A stretch of DNA of 64,000 nt, from positions 1,116,001 to 1,180,000 of the forward strand of contig NW_017385987.1 in assembly GCF_000237925.1 (NCBI RefSeq). Reading direction: 5' to 3'. Every line of letters starts with the position of its first letter. Position 1 is the first letter of the stretch. Source of the DNA: Schistosoma mansoni (Eukaryota; Platyhelminthes; Trematoda; Strigeidida; Schistosomatidae). Position numbers and translations under genes: made by a program. Of this stretch, positions 61,372 to 64,000 are shown piece by piece. The notes beneath the pieces were generated by a model. That model saw nothing but the letters and a program-made list of their open reading frames with translations. It made no database searches and was not told the DNA's origin.

Positions 61372-61735
61372 GTGGTCACTAAACAGTAGTCTCAAGAGAA
61401 AGCCTTCGGATTCCTAGGGGACAACTATGATCAGTGGAGTTAAAGAGTGTTAGGTATGAGGCAGTTACCCACTATCGACAGTGGAAGATGGTCGTCTGAT
61501 ATCGTGGAGTGATGGAAGTTAAACTTGTACGTCAGTGGCTTAGAGATAAAGCTTTTGCATGAGAGACCAAAGGTAGTGTGTTCGATTCCTATTTCCAGTG
61601 TCGTGGATGTGCACTATTGAGTAGTTCTATACTGGAACGAAACAAACGTTTATTATTTCCAGGTTTTCAATGGTTTATCTAACTTTGATCAGTTTATGAT
61701 TTCAATGGAATTTAACAATCTCCACCACCACATAC
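61372..61735 (+). mobile_element. Family B SINE, old, near full length
   Basis: Plus copy with 5' region (CACTAAACAGTAGTCTC..), A box (CAGTGGCTTAGAG), B box (GTTCGATTCC), hammerhead region (core CTATTGAGTA, ACGAAAC; inactive) and 3' block (CCAGGTTTTCAATGG, AATCTCCACCACC). Confidence 0.75.
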
Positions 61736-64000
61736 TCGATATTTAAAATATATCAACTCTATGTTTTATGATAAAAAAGATAGTTAAATCTTTAGTTATA
61801 CGTTAACACATAACTTATTAGTTCCCATATATCACTAATTAATGTTTGAGTATTGGTAACGAGATTTATATATTCATAAACTGAATATTTAGATAATTGT
61901 ATTGTAACTTTTTATATTGAAACTTTTCATCACCTAATTTACACTTGACATTCAAGTGATGTACAGTTTAGTCAATGGTTGTCTGAAAATGCGAAGTTAT
62001 AAGCGAACAATTTTTTCTGAGAAATTATATCCAAGTGACAACATAGCGTATAACATAAATTATTCGAATGTTAAGAGTAATTCCATTTGTAAAGTGAATT
62101 ACATGGTCAATTAAACACGTATTTAAATAGTACAAATTCATTAAGTTTATGATATAATCAACTTGTATTTCAATTATGCGTAGTCATCAATGCAATATGA
62201 ACTTGTAAACTGTATAAATTAATTTCGCAATGTGTTAATACCTAATTAAATGTACAATATGTATTCAGTTGCCACAGTGAATTGTTATAATATTTGTTCA
62301 CACCTATTGTAATTGTAATAAGTTTGACAGTAGAAACCAATGTGAATGTGATTAGATTGACGAAGTAACGTAGAAAATAATCTCGGCCTTTCAGTTTGTT
62401 GAGTTGATTAGTTTTCAGTGAGAATAATTATCACGATAACGTTTTGAAATTTCATTCACCTGTGTTTATGGTGATTTACCTTAACGTTAAATAAATGTGT
62501 ATTATTCTACCTGTTAAAAATATACGAGTGATAACGATACTGTTAAACTGTCACAGGCTATCAATAGGATATCCTAGACTAGAGTTTTGTGTTAATTACA
62601 CTGGTCAGCATGACATATCTTGTAGTGTCGGTTACTACATAACTTATTCTGGCTTCCGGACAAGCCAATTTGTTCATTCTTCTTGAGTCACTATTTGACT
62701 TTGTTAATTATTCCCTTGTTAACTTGACTGCTTTTTATGTGAGTGTATGTATGTGCATTACTTATCCTATTCATCACATGTCTGTAGCTTATTTTTGTTC
62801 TGACTATAAATTTATTATTTATTATTAGTCTCAAAATCATCTTGACATTCGATTGAATAGAAGAACTTCATTGTGAGCTTGGTATAGAACAAATGAGTTT
62901 CCGATCAATTCATTCAAAATTATACATTTATTGTCATTTAAACAGAAACCAAACAATACATTTTTTTTTAAAATGATTTGATTTAAAAGTTTAACTTGTT
63001 CACTGATTGTTTCTTTTTATGGTGAATAGTGGTAATGTCAGCTATGTTGGAAGGGTGATTATATTATTATGGGAAAAAACTCACTCTGAAAAGACAAAAT
63101 TACCATACCAGTGATGTTACTTTAGAGTACAACAATGATTTAGTAATAAATGAAGATCACATTCTTGAATTATGTAAATCAGGGCAGGATGCAGTATCCT
63201 GCAGTTTGATATCCCGCTAGGACACATATGACTTCATGACATAATGGAGAGTCGCCTATTGACGATATGTTATTCCCACGGTCAAGCCACAATGGATTTC
63301 GTGCCAACCTGTTTTTGAAATTACGAAGTACGGTTTATGGTCATCGCTCTGGCGTTTTACCTGGTATATCCTAACGAAGATTAAATTATGGTAACTTATG
63401 GGAACTATTCATGAACTTTTACTATATATATACATATTATTATTGTATAACTCTTAATTAACTATATTATATATACATATATATTTATATTCCTTTTGCT
63501 ATAAACTTCCATCTGACCTATTGACTACTATTATACGACTTACTATTCTTAAGTTATTCCAAATTTATTACTTGCAGTTTTCCACAATCACAGCCACTTT
63601 TTGACTTAATCTTGTACAATTGTCTTTTTTTATATTATGGTATGATGTGGTTAGGTTCTCTTGTATATAAGCCAAGTATATCTGAAATATATGATTCATA
63701 TAGTGGAAGCTGATATTGGTGTTCTGGACTCAACAGACTGGGCTAAACGAGAAGTACTAATAAGGACGTTAGGTTGCTCGTACCGGTCAACACGTCATTG
63801 TTATGGCACAGTGCTAAAATTGTATAAGTCGTGTTCTGATTGTCGATCTTATCACGTGATAGAATTAATAGGGCAAAAGTCATAAAAATACCAGATCTAA
63901 TGGGTCTTACAGATTTAAGAAGCAAAAGAAAGATCTAAGCTCTCATAAACCACGTTCCGGTCACAAATGGTTACCAGATGTTAACAACGATAAGAACCAG
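61736..64000. other. AT-rich DNA, possible retroelement remnant at the right edge
   Basis: No gene is recognised. The stretches at about 62540-62830 and 63680-64000 have a composition unlike the neighbouring DNA and recall untranslated parts of schistosome retroelements, but there is no internal evidence in this window. Confidence 0.35.

Noticed and set aside
63680-64000. Possible retroelement untranslated region at the window edge
   Set aside because: The composition is suggestive, but no LTR, protein motif or internal repeat is visible and it runs off the window.

Overview
The window is AT-rich, repeat-dense metazoan DNA. It most likely comes from a blood fluke of the genus Schistosoma. 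I infer this from three things seen together: short tRNA-headed retroposons that carry hammerhead ribozymes (the S. mansoni Sm-alpha type and a sister family), a ~3.9 kb RTE-clade LINE of SR2 type, and 3' fragments of a second RTE-like LINE. The sequence alone does not fix the species. Two runs of N (13186-13409 and 46346-46545) are assembly gaps.

Only one host gene can be supported. It is a four-exon, minus-strand Hairy/E(spl) (HES)-like bHLH repressor at 35335-38845, encoding about 498 residues. The bHLH is split over exons 1-3. The long last exon encodes a Ser/Thr/Asn-rich tail ending in WRPYLD, a Groucho-recruiting-type motif. The gene has consensus splice sites, a candidate poly(A) signal and CCAAT and E-box-like sites upstream. 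A 33-bp perfect inverted repeat lies in intron 2.

The rest is intergenic or intronic DNA crowded with retroposons. Family B is a tRNA-headed SINE with a variant hammerhead core (CTGAGGA); I find about two dozen loci, several with an apparently intact ribozyme. Family A is Sm-alpha-like, with seven loci, one of which keeps a perfect A box, a perfect B box and a near-complete hammerhead. Many copies of both families are fold-backs (inverted dimers). Some family B copies show head-to-tail junctions, and one is a circularly permuted unit between 149-bp direct repeats. Long target-site duplications show that at least some were inserted by LINE-type retrotransposition.

The LINE at 39491-43401 sits inside a family B SINE with a 12-bp target-site duplication. 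Its first ~148 nt fold on paper as an HDV-like double-pseudoknot ribozyme. Its endonuclease-reverse transcriptase frame is interrupted by two frameshifts. Other repeats are a 141-bp structured retro-insertion with a perfect 16-bp target-site duplication (3892-4032), 3' fragments of an SR3/Perere-3-like LINE, a repeat family ending in AAATAAATAAA, and three LTR-like fossils. Thus two unrelated classes of self-cleaving ribozyme, hammerhead in the SINEs and HDV-like in the LINE that could mobilise them, occur in the same 64 kb. All calls come from reading the sequence; no database or folding program was run.
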